A DNA stretch of 64,000 bases from Zelopaecilomyces penicillatus (GCA_005765155.1 VCCP01000003.1:3038001-3102000), one strand, 5' to 3'; counted from the stretch's first letter, positions 34,674-47,017 are shown. A program made the numbers and translations. Notes: a model not told the origin generated them from the sequence alone.

Positions 34674-37600
34674 ATGGTGGTTGAAGAAGCGATTGGAAAG
34701 CAGACAATGTTGACACCAACTTTCGCAAACCGTTTTGGCTGGCTTTACGCCGCGGGAAACACCCCTGCGACCAACCTCACCAGGTGCATGCCCCAAGGCC
34801 AGGATGCAAATATACTCTCATTGGGCTGTGGTGATGTGCGGAACATCTTGTATACAGTTTACGTGAACAAAGGTCTTCGTAAGTGATACCAACCGTCCCA
34901 GGTGTTGGGGCGCATTTGAGGTTAATCTGTTAATCTTTCCACAACATCAGCGAAGAGGAAGCTCGACATTACCTGCTGTGATATCGATGAGAACATACTC
35001 GGTAAGTTGTTTTGTTTGTATTATTATGGATAATGCCAATGTATTTAACCTTGTCTTTATCTTTTTAGGGAGAAACATCGTTCTCTTGACGCTACTGCTC
35101 GATGATGGAGGTCTGGTTAGCAATGAAATCCTCTGGGACATTTATTATCACATGTACTTGGATGATGAAGCTGCAGAGGTTGTGCTTCAGCACAGCCAAC
35201 GCCTTGTTCCATTACTGAATTCTATCAAAACCTGGGAAGAAGGTCCATACGGTAGGACACTGAAGATTTGCGATGAAGACAGTGTGCGAGACATTCAAAG
35301 AGTCTGTCAACGAATTGTGTCATCAGCCGAAAAACGTGAGGACAAGAGTCATGGCAAAGAATTCGCCAGCAATATCCAATTCAGTCGAGATTTTGTTGGC
35401 GGACATACAATATTTACTGGCTTACGATCTGCCGCTCCCCTTTCCATGAAGTCTCAAACCGAAATTCCAGATGCTTTCAACCAATACTGGAGTGAGGGGA
35501 CAGTGATGCCGTTCTCAGCAGCCTCTAAAGTCCCTAACCCAATGTTTGCCGGTCTGGTTTCCAAGCAAGCGGTTCTACACTATGGAACGGATCCATTGCT
35601 GGGGTTTCATCTTGCTACTGCATTCGCACAACTGTCGACGAACTCCCCACTCAAACCTTTAGAGTCTGCTGATAAGTTCAAGGTTGCTGCCGCGGCGAAG
35701 GCGCAGTTTTTTGCTTGGGTGAAGGCTTTCCAAGCTCTTAAAAAAGGTGCCCTCACCTTGCGGTTCGTTGTAACTGACGCATTCTCTTTCTGTCATACTC
35801 TACAGTATGCTGCCGCTACTGGAAAGGTCTCTGCCAACTGGTATAGACGGCAATGGGATGGTAGGATCCAAACACTGGATGAGAAGAGTTATGGAGAAGG
35901 ATGTGATGGACCAACGAAATTTGATATGATCGATACATCAAATCTTTCAGACCACATTGGATTGTTGAACATGCTAGTTTCCACCGCTGGGTTATTGAAC
36001 AAGATGCCTTGGGCGACGCTATGCACCGAGCAGCTTCTAAAGCGTAACACATCGGAGAAAGAGGCATTAGATAAGCTGCTTTGTGGTCGGTCATCTACGG
36101 TATCACTTCTTCTTGGGTTTATACCTCTACAGTACTGGACGAATGCAAAGTCAGAGTCTCATGCCGCCGAAGTATTCTTAGGCTTGATGTTGGACTCAAA
36201 AACACCGGACACTCAGAAACAACTCCACAACAGACTGGCATGGAAAAATGACAGCCATATGACTGGCTACGCAGGGGGGCGACCCAAATTAAGCATTGAG
36301 GCTAAAGCTCTGGCCAGAATTGTTTTTCAGCTCTATGTTCAAATGTTCTCTTCGGAGATGTTGCCTATTGGCTCCAAGAACTTCCTGGCCACATTCAGAG
36401 ACTCAACCTACAACCCTTACCATCGGGGGAGCTTTGTAACTCTACTGAAACTTGTCAGAAGCCGAGTTCAGACAGACTGGTCAGCTATGATGATGGAGTT
36501 GATGAAGCAGATTCCACAGGACAGAAAACTCATACTGGCAAGTAATCAGATGCAGGAACTTTGCGTCCAGCTTCATATCCAAGGAGTCCATACCGAGGAG
36601 TGGGTTCTGGATGAGTTGAAACCAGAACAAGGAAACTCGCTATTTAAAGGCTGGGCGGCTATTCCACCAGCAGTAGCTGTCACCGTGATAGTGCCGAAGG
36701 AAGCCATAGATCGACTCTACAAGGGGTCAAAGAACTCCAAAATAGCAGCCCCTACCCTCGTAGGGTCTCTCCGAGCCGGACCGACATCAATGAATCAGTG
36801 GCACAACATGTTTGGGGACGCTCAAATTTGCTTTGGGAAAATCAAGAAAGCGCCCAAGGGTGATGATGAAAACTCGATCGACATAGAACAAGATGAGAAA
36901 GGTTGGTTAGGTTCCTCACCTCTCGTCATGACATTCATCGTGCCAGCCGCTGCACTGCTAGTGGATCCAGCAACCCAAGTTGGCGTATGCGTGCAGCCTA
37001 CTGGGCAGAACAGTGTCGTGTATGGACCAATTTTGGGCTTGTCTATGACGGTCTTTGAAACAAAAATAGGAGATAGTTCCCATGTCTCTGTGTCAAAGTT
37101 TATGCCTGGTCAAACTGCACACAGAGTTGTGTGCGGAGGTGTTCAGCCTTTGAATGACGTGTTAGAGGAGGTTCGAGGAAATTTAACAACAAAATTAGCA
37201 GCAGAGGTTGTCCCATCGGAGACGAAGATTACGACCCTAACCGGTCACGTTGACATTTCTTCCGAAAAGGGGAGAAATTTGCTACAGAGCAAAGCTTCGA
37301 TTGAATTGCGCCAGAGCGGCCCTTTCATCATTGATATCGTGTTCGACAAGAATAAGCTCGTATGCCCTGTCCGGTTTCCAGTGCCGGTTACGAAAACCGG
37401 CAGCAAAACCCGTATTGCGCGCACGTCTGGATACATTGAGATTATTGCACCGTTGGCAGAACCAACGAAATCTGACAGCCTCGCCGACTTCCTCTTTCCC
37501 ACGATGTTGGCATCTCACGGCCAGCCAGTGGCACTGAACATGTCGCATCTAAACTTGGACAATCTTCCCGCTCTGGACCTTGACAAGGTGGCAGATTTAC

Positions 37601-38433
37601 GATGGCTGACGAGTTTAACCTCTCTACAATTCTCGGCCAGGGAGAAGATGTTACGGGACTCTTCTGATTCAGAGTCGGGAATCTCAGATGACCCGCGGGT
37701 TAACTTTAAGGAGTCACTTTTTACAATGTTCATGGTTGCGTCTGGACTTCAAGGAGGACGAACAGGGATGTTTTCTATTACACATCCAGAAAATGGAGGC
37801 ATTCATATGCTGATCATTATTTCCGCTATACGATTGGATGGTGATGCGGCCTCAGTGGTGCTGGACGCGGCCGTGATTCCGTTGACAAGAGAGCTCATTG
37901 AGTCGGGACAGATAGAATCATTCCTTCTTCTTGTTATGACTTTAGAGTGCTGCACGATTAGAGTGAACGATGCAGAACTGCTTCTATGGAAGAAGATACT
38001 TCCATCACTAGCAGAGCGGTGTCGTACCTGGAGCCACCTTCCAACCTGCGAGTACAAGAAGAAAGGGGCAGCAGCACCTCTTAGTGTCGAATTTGGCGCA
38101 CAAACGCTCTGCTCTTGTGGCAACGGTCGTTTACCCGACAACTTTGTCGCAGTTCCGGAATGGGAAGTCGCGGCAACAAAGGCTGTCAGAGTAGCAATTA
38201 GTCCGACCTATGCAATTCCTTTTGTGGAAGAGATTGTTGACATGTCGGTGCTTGCCGTTCCGAACAGGACTCTACCTGATGTCTGCCGATGCTGGACTTG
38301 CGGCAAGCAGGAAGATGAAGACAGCGGGGTGAAGCTCAGGGCATGCAGTCGTTGCACGAATGTGAGATATTGTTCTGGAGAGTGCCAGAAGGTCGACTGG
38401 CCTACACACAAGGCACAATGTAAGAAGAAATGA
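34674..38433 (+). CDS. Large DUF4470/MYND-finger protein
   Basis: Three exons, 34674..34878, 34951..35001 and 35069..38433, with introns of 72 and 67 nt, encode 1206 residues. The N-terminus (about 15-100) resembles the DUF4470 module of fungal proteins: NRFGWLYAAGNTPATNLTR, then ILSLGCGDVRNILYTVY, KLDITCCDIDE and ILLDDGG-like text. It has the look of a methyltransferase-type Rossmann start but no complete SAM site. The C-terminal 45 residues are a MYND zinc finger with the C-x2-C...C-x2-C...YCS-x2-C...H-x3-C pattern (CWTCGK, CSRCTNVRYCSGECQ, HKAQC). The 1000 residues between show no other domain. MYND fingers bind proline-rich peptides. The N-terminal Met could also be the one eleven codons on. 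A role in gene control is only inference. Confidence 0.82.
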
Positions 38434-38928
38434 ATGTTGAGGATAATAGATCTGTGTAATGGTGGTGTAGTAGCTATTAGACTTTGGCTGTTCACTAACA
38501 CTCTCTGAGTGAGCAACAATGAATGAGAATTCAGATGGCTTGCTTGCTAATTCTTAAAAGATATCCAAATTGAAGTTTCCCATGATACGAAAATGTCCGA
38601 TTTAGCCTCGCTGGAATTTATAATATCAGAAAGCAAACCAGGGTATGCACATCTCCAACATGCTGTAGCACAACTGGGTTGAACTTTGTGTGAGCTATTG
38701 GGCGTTGTTAGCTGGCTATAGGCATCCAAGATTCAACGACATTGAACCCGCCACCACCCCACACACCGCCTTCTTTGCTAGGCAGAAAAAAGTACAAGCC
38801 CACCCACCACCCACCTCATTCATTTGCGGGCCGGGTCGAGACAGGGCGAGCTGTTGAAATCACGACTGCAGCGACCGAACTGAGGCACGCAATATCCCGA
38901 CTTCCAGGCGAGCTCATCGAAATCAAAG
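38434..38928. promoter_or_regulatory. Upstream region of CCT6
   Basis: 495 bases between the MYND-domain gene and CCT6, both on the plus strand. A single GAAnnTTC pair at 38572-38579 is too short to call a heat-shock element. CA/CCCACC-rich leader follows from 38750. Confidence 0.4.
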
Positions 38929-40878
38929 ATGTCGGCCGCACAGCTTCTAAACCCAAAAGCCGAGTCCCGAGTACGTCCGCCCATCCGTCACCGTGCGTTT
39001 CCAGGTCTAACCATTCGCAGAGGAGGGGTGAAGCTCTCAAGGTCAACATCGCTGCTGGTGAAGGTCTTCAAGATGTGCTCAAAAGCAACCTCGGCCCTCG
39101 GGGCACGATCAAGATGTAAGCTTACCGGAGAGGATTTTTCAACACTTATGAGCTCTCACTAACGATGAATTGTTCAGGTTGGTTGACGGTGCTGGCCAGG
39201 TACAGACGACCCGCTTCGTTGCCCCTCAGTGAAAAGCCCCCCCTGACTGATGCCGCCATGAATAGATCAAGCTCACCAAGGACGGCAACGTCCTCCTGAG
39301 AGAAATGCAAATACAAAACCCAACTGCTGTGATGATTGCCCGAGCCGCGACTGCCCAAGACGATATCTGTGGTGATGGCACCACCTCTGTGGTGTTGTTG
39401 GTGGGGGAGCTGCTAAAGCAGGCGGATAGATACATCTCGGAAGGATTACACCCTCGCATCATCACTGACGGCTACGAAATTGCTAAGACTGAGGCTCTCA
39501 AGGTATTTATTGTCTTGCCATTTTTCCCCTTCCTTTTTGGCAAGGACTGTTTACTAACTGCCCCCTAGTTTCTGGATTCATTCAAGCTCCCCAAGGAAGT
39601 CGACAGAGAGCTCCTCTTAAACGTTGCACGGACATCACTTGCGACAAAGCTGAACTCGACGCTGGCCGCGAAGCTTACACCGGATATTGTTGACGCTGTG
39701 TTGGCCATCTATGAGGCTCCGGCCAAGCCGGATTTGCACATGGTGGAAATCATGAAGATGCAGCACCGCACGGCTGCGGATACACAGCTCATTCGAGGAT
39801 TAGCATTGGACCATGGCGCCAGACATCCTGACATGCCCAAACATCTGTCAAACTGCTTCATCCTGACAATGAATGTAAGCCTTGAATACGAGAAGACCGA
39901 AATCAACTCGAGCTTCTACTATTCGAGCGCTGAGCAGCGGGACAAGCTCGTGGAGAGTGAACGCCGCTTTGTGGATGCCAAGCTGAAGAAGATTATTGAC
40001 CTCAAGAATGAGCTCTGTGGCACTGATGGCAAGAAGAATTTTGTTATCATCAACCAAAAGGGTATTGATCCGCTATCCTTGGATATCCTGGCCAAGAACA
40101 ACATTCTGGCGCTTCGAAGGGCCAAGCGGAGAAATATGGAGCGTCTCCAGCTGATTTGCGGCGGTATTGCCCAGAACAGCGTTGAGGATTTGACGCCCGA
40201 TGTTCTCGGCTGGGCTGGCCTCGTCTACGAGCAGACTCTAGGGGAAGAGAAGTATACCTTTATCGAAGAGGTCAAGGACCCCAAGTCTGTGACTCTTTTG
40301 ATCAAGGGTCCTAACCAGCACACCATTTCTCAAGTCACCGACGCTGTGAGAGACGGCCTGAGGAGTATTTACAACATGATTGTGGATAAGAGTGTTGTTC
40401 CTGGCGCTGGTGCTTTCCAGGTTGCCTGCGCTGCCCACCTGAAAAGCGATGCCTTTTCTGGAACTGTCAAGGGCAAGACCAAGTTTGGAGTGGAGGCATT
40501 CGCTGATGCTCTCCTTGTTATTCCCAAGACCCTCGCTGCCAATGCTGGACATGATGTGCAGGATGCTCGTAAGTGAAAACAACGTTTGATACTTTGAATT
40601 TTCTTTGGAAACGTATACTAATGGAGTTTAAAGTTGCCGCGTTGCGGGATGAGCACCGAGAGGGTGACGTCGTGGGCCTAAACCTGGAAACTGGAGAGCC
40701 GATGGATCCTGAGCTTGAGGGCATTTTTGACTCTTTCCGTGTGCTGAGAAACTGCGTAGCATCAAGCTCTGGTATTGCCTCTAACCTGCTTCTTTGTGAT
40801 GAGCTGTTGAAGGCTCGACAGATGGGTAGGGCTGCTGGGCCTGGCCCGGGCATGGACGGCCCTGATGATCACATGTAA
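38929..40878 (+). CDS. CCT6: Chaperonin TRiC/CCT subunit zeta
   Basis: Six exons, 38929..38970, 39021..39115, 39178..39199, 39266..39502, 39569..40568 and 40634..40878, encode 546 residues. This is the zeta subunit of the cytosolic TRiC ring. Recognisable stretches are [20 protein letters not shown], the nucleotide loop [20 protein letters not shown], the GDGTTS catalytic block ([15 protein letters not shown]), [27 protein letters not shown] and a Gly/Pro/Asp-rich C-terminus. The third exon is only 22 nt, coding for the VDGAG loop; without it the conserved sequence is broken. Introns are 50-66 nt, and the one at 39503-39568 shows a TACTAAC branch. Every join restores the yeast Cct6-like reading. 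With CCT7 it makes two of eight ring subunits in this window. Confidence 0.95.
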
Positions 40879-41187
40879 AAATGACACACTGGGTTAGATT
40901 TGCGGTAGACAAAACTGAACAAAAAGAAGAAGTGAACAGAATATGAAGAATCATATAGTTCAAAGGACTATAATCACCAGTGAACTTGTATGGCGCGTTC
41001 ATTTTATTCTGGTACAGTGGTGTTCTAGAGCTGTTCATATTTCCATCTACCCCCCCATTGATAGGGGCGATAAGCCCCGCATCCGTGTGGCTGTTCTGCT
41101 TTTCTGCCCAGAAAAATTTCTTGACCCCACCATCGATCGCCTCAGCAAACGACTCACAGCTCTTTGGTGGAGGGCGCCATTACAATA
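40879..41187. other. Short intergenic region, CCT6 to TSR4
   Basis: 309 bases between same-strand genes. Nothing beyond flanking untranslated sequence is seen. Confidence 0.4.
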
Positions 41188-42509
41188 ATGTCAGGATACG
41201 ATTCCGACTCCTCGGAGGGAGAGTACACAGAAACAAAGGTTCTTCTTGGATATGCCTCTCAAACAGCCGAAGATGATACCATAAGCCGCCTCGGCGGCCA
41301 CCCTGTGCGTAGCTTTGCCCTTCCGTGCTTTTGCCCCTCCCCCTCCATACCTGAAGTTAGAAGCTTGTTTTGTTCTAATACGAAGGTTAGGATTGGCTCG
41401 ATGCCGGCAAGGCACCCTCAGCAGCCCTGGCAAGATGCAAAGTCTGCAAAGATGTCATGGCTTTGTTGCTGCAATTGAACGGCGAGCTACCTGAGAATTT
41501 CCCGAATCACGAGCGTCGGCTATATGTCTTCGCCTGCCGCAGGGATACATGTCGGCGCAAGGCTGGTAGCATTCGTGCAGTCCGAGGAGTGAGGCTATGG
41601 AAGGAAGAAGCGGAAACGAAGAAAAGCGCAGCTTCGAAAGAAACGGAACAGAAACCAGAGCCCGAGGCCAAGAAGGATGGGCCAGGTCTGGGAGAGACAT
41701 TATTTGGGGGGAAACCCTTGGGAGGATCCTCGTCAGGTGCAAACCCGTTCGCGAGCAACTCGAACCCATTTAGCTCGTCGACGAGCCCAAGCAATCCTTT
41801 CAGCAGCTCATCCTCTCAGTCCAATCCGTTCTCGACTCAGCCTGCAAAGCCTTCCATCCCCCAACCAGAGCAGCCAGCAACACCAACAAATCTCTCCAAG
41901 ACTTTTGCCGAAACACTATCTATCAACAACAACACAACTACACAGATGGGACCGCCTCCTCCTTCGGAGCCATGGCCAGAAAATGATTCTTTGCCGGCCC
42001 CCTTTCCAACCTTGTACCTCTCCGATGCCGAATTCGAGACCCTGGACCCAAACCCTACTAAGTTGCCCGCCAACGTCATGGTACAGGACGCAGATGCCCC
42101 CGAACCCTCTGCTCTCGACCGCGAGGCCTTTGAGTCTGCCATGGACGCCACGTTCCAAAAGTTTGCCGACCGGCTTTCCCAGAACCCGGAGCAGTGCATT
42201 AGATACGAGTTTGGCGGTACCCCCTTGCTTTATTCCAAGTCAGATTCTGTCGCGGTAGTGCTTTCCAAGGGGACCATACCCGCCTGCCCTAATTGCAAGA
42301 GCCGGAGGACATTTGAAGTTCAATTAGTACCAAATGCGATTACAGAGCTGGAAGCGGACGATTTGAGCTTGGAGGGCATGGAGTGGGGAACTATCGTCGT
42401 TGGAGTGTGCGAGAGAGATTGTGCCCCAGTTCATACGCCTGTTGGCGAGGCAGGCTATCTGGAGGAGTGGGCTGGTGTGCAATGGGAGGAACTGGCAAAG
42501 GACATATGA
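41188..42509 (+). CDS. TSR4: Tsr4/PDCD2 ribosome-biogenesis protein
   Basis: Two exons, 41188..41304 and 41391..42509, joined in phase 0 over an 86-nt intron, encode 411 residues. The N-terminal half matches PDCD2: VLLGYASQTAEDDTISRLGGHP then DWLDAGKAPSAALARCKVCKDVMALLLQL and ERRLYVFACRRDTCRRKAGSIRAVRG, with paired Cys that bind zinc. The C-terminal PDCD2_C domain runs from RYEFGGTPLLYSKSD through PACPNCKSRRTFEVQL to EWGTIVVGVC. The middle (about 135-230) is a Ser/Asn/Pro-rich linker with NPFSSS-type repeats. In yeast Tsr4 is a dedicated cytosolic chaperone that protects newly made uS5 (Rps2) for 40S assembly. The start ATG opens with the family's acidic Ser-Asp-rich leader. Confidence 0.9.
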
Positions 42510-42797
42510 TAGAAGTGAGATACCACAATTCCAAAAAGAAATCAAAAAAAATCAAACACCATTTCACCGACGAAGTTTATCACTTTTTAATTGAGCCAGG
42601 GAGGCTGAAATGTACCCAATAGATCCGCGTTCTTTGCAGACCTTGATTGCCTTTGAATGAAATTGCCTATAAAACGCCTGGTTTTTAATGCCCCCGCTAT
42701 GCCCTCGTGCATAGTCATTCCCCGCATCATGGGTCGTTAAGACATCATCTTCCGTTACCGAGCATGCTCGTTCTCTTTCCCTTTCGTAACACTCTCT

Positions 42798-43726
42798 TTA
42801 TACTGTCTCTTCCCAGGACCGTCGGATGACTCTTGAGAACTGGTCTACACTGACATCTTCCCGAATCTCAGCCTTCTTCGCCTCATTGTCTGGGTTTGAG
42901 GGAATCTTGATGCTGTTGTCTTCCTCGATAGTCCATCCAACCACCTCTGTGAGGAACTTCTTGGTCTTGTCCTCGTTCAAGCCCAGCCATGACTCCATGT
43001 GTGACAGCTTGATTTCCCGGAAGGCTTGCGAGACCAAAACAGCGATTCTTTCCCGGATTAGATCCTCAAAGCCAGTGATATCAGCAATGAGATCGGCGCA
43101 GAGATCGTCACCGTCGAGGTCCGCCCAGAAATCGGCATACTGGGCGCTCTCCAGCTGGATGTTGAGAGAGCGGAGTTTTGATAGAGCTTCATGAAGCTCG
43201 CCGGACGAGGCAGCTGACGGGTTGATGAGATGGAGCGCAAGGGTGAACTGAGCAGAAGGGAACTGTGTCATGGCCTTGACGAGAATGTTCGTGACGACCT
43301 CATCCTTGAGTCTGTCGGGGTTGAGCTGGTACCTTTATCGGAACGGTCAGCTTATGTCTTTTCGCATATAATGAGCCGAGTTTCAAGTCAGATGTTTAAA
43401 GATCAGACAGCACTATAGGTTGACTTCAAGTGCGAACAAGCCGACGAGGCCAGTCGCGGTCAGGTAATAGGAAACGTTGACATTGCATCATCTTTAAAAA
43501 ATTCAAGAGAGAAATCGATAAAGAGTGGCTTTAGTTAAACTGGCGTTGAAGATAACACTCACAATTTTAACAGTGTTCGGTTGGCATTGCAATCAGTATA
43601 CTTCTGGTCGCATTGCTCCTGCATGTAGCCCTCAAGAGTGCCAACAGCTTCAGGGTTATATCGCTCAAGACCGTTGATGACGGTCGTGATGTAGTCGGGC
43701 CGCTCTGGCGGGTCTTCGCCGTTCAT
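42798..43726 (-). CDS. Translation initiation factor eIF3 subunit K
   Basis: Two exons, 43563..43726 and 42798..43332, encode 232 residues, the usual eIF3k size. The first exon reads MNGEDPPERPDYITTVINGL then ERYNPEAVGTLEGYMQEQC and ends in ANRTLLKL. The second resumes LYQLNPD and contains the PCI-like winged-helix part (QFPSAQFTLALHLINP, FEDLIRERIAVLVSQAF, MESWLGLNEDKTKKFLTEVVGW). eIF3k is a non-essential peripheral subunit of the 13-subunit eIF3 complex that supports 43S recruitment. The intron is long for this window (230 nt) and splits a Leu codon; the family continuity LLKLYQ(L/F)NP across the join supports it. It is head-to-head with DNA ligase I. Confidence 0.9.
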
Positions 43727-44134
43727 CGTGTCGGATTTGTAGAGATGCAGAATGAGGGGATGTCGATGTTCGTGATGGTGGGGCGAGGGAAGATTTCGCA
43801 GATTGTGGGAGTTGCTCGTTGTGCGGTGCGAAAGGGGCTTAGCGCATGACGACGGGGGCTAGACATCTTCCGTGCTGGTAACTGAAAGCATATGCATCAC
43901 GTGGCTTCGCGATGCCGATGTCTGGCGTCATCGCGCTGGATCGCATCTGAATGAAGGGGTGTAGGGAAGATTGGATATCCTCCCGGCATGGTGTCACTTT
44001 GGTGTGTCTGGTATACGTCGACATTATTTTATCTTAAACTTAATCAGATTCGTATCGAGAATTGAATGTGATTCCGTTCCACATTGTGCTTTCAGACCCC
44101 CTATCCGCTCGTTTGCTCAACCATTGTCTTCAAG
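43727..44134. promoter_or_regulatory. Shared intergenic promoter, eIF3k / DNA ligase I
   Basis: 408 bases between divergent start codons. An MluI-cell-cycle-box (ACGCGT) was looked for because CDC9 is cell-cycle controlled in yeast; none was seen. Confidence 0.45.
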
Positions 44135-46895
44135 ATGTCCAGCCCGGCAAAGAAGAGGAAGTTAAACAGCAACAACAAGGCAGCACAATCACAATCAAGA
44201 GGCTTGGAGTACTTTTTTTCCAAACAGAAACAAGCCGAAACCCCAGATTCATCCAATTCAAGGGACAGCATACCAAGCGATGCTGCCGCCAGCACACTCA
44301 CAGATGAGGAGCTAGCACGCAAACTACAGGCAGAATGGGACAAGGAGATAGCAAATGAAGGCCAAGAACAAGAAATCAAAGACTTGGATCAAAATAAAGA
44401 ACTATCAGAGACCCCCAGTTTGTTGCCCACATCAAAAACTGAACCACAACGACCAACAGAGATGAAGGGCCTATTACCTACGACCACACATATGAGTGGA
44501 AATGGCAAGAGAACCCTAACCCTGCAAGCTGCTGGCATGGCTGAAGATGCGATAACGACATCTATTCCATTCGATGAGCCGCCACTTACCTTTGAAGCAT
44601 CAAAATATGCTAAGCAATTACAAGAGCATTGGGCAACGGATGGGGGTGACGCTTCATACGCTTTACTTACGAGGTGTTTTGTACTTGTCAGTAGCACCAC
44701 GAGTCGTATCAAGATTGTAGATACTCTTGTGAACTGTTTGAGGGTACTTATTGAAGGTGATCCGGCCAGCCTTTTGCCTGCTGTAAGTTCTTTATGATTA
44801 TACCGGCACAGTTTGTTGTTAGAAGTATATGGTTTTTGACAAAACCTAGGTATGGCTTGCAACCAACTCTATATCTCCACCCTACATATCTCTGGAGCTT
44901 GGTTTGGGTGGCTCAGCAATTTCCAAGGCTCTACGAAATGTTTGCGGTTTGGATAATCGCTCCCTGAAAGCAATATATGACAAGTACGGCGATGCTGGCG
45001 ATGTAGCGTACGAAGCGAAGAAGAAACAGAGTTTCACACTAAGAAAGCCAAAGGCATTAACTATCAAGGGAGTCTTTCAATCCCTCGTGAAAATTGCCGG
45101 CAGCCAGGGTCAGGGTAGTGGTGAAGCAAAGCAGAGACTAGTTGATCGCCTTTTGCAAGATGCAAGAGGTGGCGAGGAAAGTCGATTCATAGTGCGCACA
45201 TTATGCCAACATGCAAGTGCCTCTTACTGTCTTCATGTTCTCAACACAAATACTGACGACTCATAGCTTCGGATCGGGGCAGTGAAAACTACCATGTTGA
45301 TTGCCCTATCAAGAGCATTCTTGCTATCTAGGCCAGCCGGAGTGGAGTTTCCTATAAGAAGTTGCTTGGAACTGGCCAAACTCAAGAAAGAGGAACTCTC
45401 GGAAATATGGAGCCAGTCGGAAGAGATCGTTAAAGCTTCCTTTGCAAGACATCCCAATTATAATGATCTAATACCGGTGCTTTTGGAAACTGGCATCTCC
45501 GACGAGTTGCTTCTACGGTGTGGCTTACAACTACACATACCACTTCGACCGATGTTGGGGAGCATCACTAGAGATCTATCGGAGATGCTTACTAAACTGC
45601 AGGGGAGAGACTTTGCCTGCGAATACAAATATGACGGGCAAAGAGCCCAGGTTCATTGCGATGACCAGGGAAAGGTTTCAATCTTTTCCAGACATCTAGA
45701 ATTAATGACGGATAAATACCCTGATCTTGTAGATCTTGTACCTAAGATCAGAGGAGAAGGCGTTAGCAGCTTCATCATGGAAGGTGAAGTTGTGGCAGTT
45801 GATCGTGAGACTGGGGACCTCAAAAACTTCCAGACCCTTACCAACCGCGCAAGAAAAGATGTTGCCATCGGTGATATTAAAGTTGATGTGTGTCTCTTCT
45901 CCTTTGATCTGATGTTTCTGAATGGTCAATCACTTCTGCATCGGCCGTTTCGGGAAAGACGAGAACTGCTTCGATCACTCTTCGTTGAGATTCCTCATCA
46001 TTTCACTTGGGTCAAGAGTCTTGATGCCACTTCGGCAGATTCTGAGGTCGTTCTTGGGTTCTTCAAATCAGCGACCGAAATTAAATGCGAGGGCATCATG
46101 GTCAAGATTTTGGATAACCTTGACAATGTGCCTTATTTAGGAGACACTGAAGAGCAGGTGGCGGAAACCTCAGAAAGGCTTTCGATACCCACATCAAAGA
46201 CGAAAACGAAGGGGAAGACTAAAGTCACTGCTGAAGGCGATGGGAATAATAATAAGCTTACTAAATCAAGGAGAAAGCCGTTGCTTGCAACGTACGAGCC
46301 GGACAAGCGTCTGGATTCGTGGCTTAAAGTGAAGAAAGACTACAACTCATCCTTTGACACATTGGACTTGATACCTGTAGCTGCTTGGCATGGATCAGGT
46401 CGTAAGGCCAAGTGGTGGTCACCCATCCTACTTGCAGTGCGCAACGAAGAAACTGGCACACTGGAAGCGGTTTGCAAATGTATATCAGGCTTTACGGACG
46501 CTTTTTACAAAGCCAACAAAGAGTTTTATAATGATGGTGAGGAGAATGGCGAGCGAAAGAACACTCGTTCGCAGAAACCTAGCTTCATGGAATATTCGGG
46601 CCCAAATCCTGATGTGTGGTTTGAACCACAGGAAGTATGGGAGATGGCATTTGCGGATATTACTCTGAGTCCCACTTACACTGCAGCAATCGGGCTGGTA
46701 AGCGATGAACGTGGTCTCAGCTTACGATTTCCTCGGTTTCTCAAGAAGCGAGACGACAAAGGGATAGATGAGGCAAGCACAAGTGAATTCCTGGCTGGTC
46801 TATGGAGAAAGCAGGAAACCAAAGTGGTGTCAGTCAAGAACGAGAAAGAGGAATCAGAAGAGGTTCAGGAAGATGAGCCAGAGCCAGAAGGCTAG
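44135..46895 (+). CDS. CDC9: DNA ligase I (ATP-dependent, Cdc9-type)
   Basis: Three exons, 44135..44782, 44850..45212 and 45267..46895, encode 879 residues. It seals nicks, chiefly between Okazaki fragments, via an enzyme-adenylate. The N-terminus has a basic KKRK nuclear signal and a PIP-box-like GLEYFF core (about 23-28) for PCNA binding. The DNA-binding domain spans about 170-420 (LRIGAVKTTMLIALSRAF). Motif I is KYDGQRAQ with catalytic Lys458. Motif III is DVCLFSFDLMFLNG, motif IV EGIMVK, motif V SWLKVKKDY, and the OB-fold follows (AAWHGSGRKAKWWSP, SLRFPRF). About 45 low-complexity Lys/Thr/Asn-rich residues are inserted between motifs IV and V, and the C-terminus is a Glu-rich tail. Intron 2 has a GC donor (GCAAGT) and a normal AG acceptor. 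Confidence 0.93.
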
Positions 46896-47017
46896 GTATA
46901 TTGAAACTACTTGTACATGGATGACCATTCAACAACAACTTAGAGTTGTCAAACATCCCGGATATTAATAAAACAAATACCGAAGAGGGAGTGTCCTTCA
47001 AAAAAAAAAAAAAACAT
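46896..47017. other. 3' flank of DNA ligase I with A15 tract
   Basis: Includes an uninterrupted run of 15 A at 47000-47014 directly beside the stop codon of the small candidate gene on the opposite strand. Confidence 0.5.

Noticed and set aside
38572..38579. GAAnnTTC, possible heat-shock element before CCT6
   Set aside because: Only two units; expected by chance at this length.
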